In this document: positions 5,592-6,250 of the stretch, piece after piece
Numbering within the stretch: position 1 is the stretch's first letter
How the letters are laid out: each line of letters opens with the position of its first letter
Origin: Actinomycetes bacterium
GTDB taxonomy: Bacteria > Actinomycetota > Actinomycetes > Actinomycetales > Microbacteriaceae
Assembly: GCA_030425055.1 (NCBI GenBank)
Contig: JAUHVN010000170.1
Coordinates: forward strand, 1-6,250
Direction: 5' to 3'
DNA: 6,250 bases
Program-made: the position numbers and the translations under genes
Notes under the pieces: model-generated
What the model saw: only the letters and a program-made list of their open reading frames with translations
Database searches by the model: none
What the model was told of the DNA's origin: nothing

Positions 5592-5975
5592 ATGGCAGAT
5601 CGCAGCCTTCGAGGCATCCGACTCGGCGCCCAGAGCCTACAGAGCGAAGAGGGCGTCGTCTTCCACGAGCGCGCGCAGCACACCTACCAGTGCACGTCGT
5701 GCGACCGTGACACCACCATGACTTTCGCGGCCGACGCCGAGGTCCCCGAGGCCTGGGAGTGCCGCACGTGCGGTGCCGAGGCGCTGCTGCGCATCGGCGA
5801 CGGCACGGCGACCGTCGACCACTCCGGCGACAAGACCCCGCGCAGCCACTGGGACATGCTGCTGGAGCGTCGCACCATCCCCGAGCTCGAGCAGCTGCTC
5901 GAAGAGCGCCTCGCCTTCATCCGCGCCCGTCGCGGCGCGTCCGAGGACGCATCGGTCGACAAGATCAGCGCCTGA
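5592..5975 (+). CDS. rbpA: RNA polymerase-binding protein RbpA
   Basis: This 127-residue protein matches RbpA over its whole length. It begins MADRSLRGIRLGAQS, the family's typical N-terminal tail. A small zinc-ribbon-like core follows (about 25-72), with two CxxC pairs, Cys34/Cys37 and Cys57/Cys60. A basic linker (KTPRSHW, about 81-87) leads into the sigma-interaction helix region DMLLERRTIPELEQLLEERL (88-107). RbpA binds RNA polymerase and the group 1/2 sigma factors, stabilises the open promoter complex, and is found only in Actinobacteria, where it is often essential. The start follows a good ribosome binding site and agrees with the conserved N-terminus. Gene order supports the call: it converges with lnt as Rv2050 does with Rv2051c in Mycobacterium tuberculosis. 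A stress-sigma-like promoter precedes it. The tail after about residue 113 is short and divergent. Confidence 0.97.
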   Translation: MADRSLRGIRLGAQSLQSEEGVVFHERAQHTYQCTSCDRDTTMTFAADAEVPEAWECRTCGAEALLRIGDGTATVDHSGDKTPRSHWDMLLERRTIPELEQLLEERLAFIRARRGASEDASVDKISA

Positions 5976-5981
5976 CCTCGG

Positions 5982-6250
5982 TCACCCTTCGACGCCGGTC
6001 CCCTGCGGGGCCGGCGTCTTCGCTGTGCGCCGGGACCGCGCGGCCACGATCGCACCGAGTGCGACGAGCGCGGCAAGGCTCCCCCACCCCAGCAGGGCCT
6101 GCACCCACGGTCCGACGATGACGGCGGGCGTGAGGCCGGTGCGCAGTTCGACGGTCGTGAGCAGAGCCCCGGGCTCGTCGGCGGGAAGGCCGTCGACGGT
6201 CGAGCCGTCGGGCGCGATGACCTGACTCGTGCCCACCGTCGAGAGGTTGA
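5982..6250 (-). CDS. lnt: Apolipoprotein N-acyltransferase, C-terminal part (5' end outside window)
   Basis: The minus-strand frame is open from the window edge to a TGA at 5984-5982 and gives the last 88 residues. It begins NLSTVGTSQVIAPDGS, which matches the end of the nitrilase-like domain of Lnt (the N-S-T-x-G-x-S-x-x-I-x-P-x-G segment). A short beta region (about 17-42) follows, then the C-terminal membrane helix (PWVQALLGWGSLAALVALGAIVAA) and a basic tail (RSRR). Lnt transfers the third acyl chain to the N-terminal cysteine of lipoproteins at the outer face of the cytoplasmic membrane. The catalytic Glu, Lys and Cys lie upstream of this fragment, so activity cannot be judged here. An apparent start (GTG at 6236) is internal to the domain and is not the gene start. 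Six bases separate its stop from the rbpA stop. In relatives a polyprenol-phosphate mannosyltransferase (ppm1) is often fused or adjacent. Confidence 0.87.
   Translation of the reverse strand, partial: NLSTVGTSQVIAPDGSTVDGLPADEPGALLTTVELRTGLTPAVIVGPWVQALLGWGSLAALVALGAIVAARSRRTAKTPAPQGTGVEG
5991..6018. terminator. Hairpin terminator of rbpA, overlapping the end of the lnt coding region
   Basis: GACGCCGG (5991-5998) pairs with CCGGCGTC (6011-6018), and CCCC (6000-6003) pairs with GGGG (6007-6010) around the loop tgc. A single T (5999) is bulged. The 12-bp stem starts 16 bases after the rbpA stop and is followed by ttcgc on the plus strand. It lies wholly inside the last codons of lnt, so for lnt the same structure would form before its stop codon. 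Confidence 0.75.

Noticed and set aside
5684..6076. A 130-codon minus-strand frame opposite rbpA that runs through its stop
   Set aside because: It is antisense to rbpA and in a different frame from lnt. It is Ser/Arg-rich with no domain signature.
1..6250. Mobile elements, CRISPR arrays, tRNA/rRNA genes, toxin-antitoxin or defence genes
   Set aside because: None was recognised on either strand. There are no direct repeats with spacers, no transposase or integrase motifs and no cloverleaf-like segments, and the gene content is ordinary core genome.

Overview
The window is GC-rich chromosomal DNA of an actinobacterium, most likely from the Microbacteriaceae (Microbacterium or a close relative). 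The signs are strong G/C at third codon positions, GTG starts, tightly packed genes, an RbpA protein (found only in Actinobacteria), and rbpA lying convergent to an apolipoprotein N-acyltransferase gene. Mycobacterium has the same neighbourhood (Rv2050/Rv2051c). The genus assignment is inference from gene content and style, not from a search.

Layout, left to right. (1) Positions 1-195 hold the 3' end of an HdeD/DUF308-type small membrane protein (+). It runs into a perfect 15-bp-stem terminator at 210-245, placed between convergent genes. (2) On the minus strand, 3019 down to 265, is a two-gene operon: a short-chain dehydrogenase/reductase (SDR), then an S9 (prolyl oligopeptidase family) serine peptidase. 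One base separates the stop of the first from the GTG start of the second. (3) A compact divergent intergenic region (3020-3142) carries two mirrored extended -10-like elements and several TCCGGCG arms. (4) On the plus strand, 3143-5472, is a three-gene overlapping operon: a short NfeD-like membrane protein, an SPFH/stomatin (QmcA-like) protein and a cytoplasmic glycerophosphodiester phosphodiesterase (GDPD). (5) rbpA (5592-5975, +) has its own leader with a sigma-R-like promoter candidate. (6) The 3' end of lnt (minus strand, 5982-6250) converges on rbpA. A hairpin terminator for rbpA lies inside the last codons of lnt.

How the genes work together: NfeD and SPFH proteins are a classic pair thought to build detergent-resistant membrane microdomains. 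The overlapping GDPD suggests that membrane phospholipid turnover is co-expressed with them. RbpA tunes RNA polymerase and sigma-A initiation, and Lnt finishes lipoproteins. The SDR-peptidase pair has no obvious shared pathway.

I see no mobile element, CRISPR array, tRNA, rRNA, phage or defence gene. This reads as an ordinary, well-conserved core-genome segment. I found no undescribed system. The points most worth a second look are the displaced catalytic tyrosine of the SDR, the mirrored divergent promoter, the sigma-R-like promoter of rbpA, and the terminator buried in lnt.
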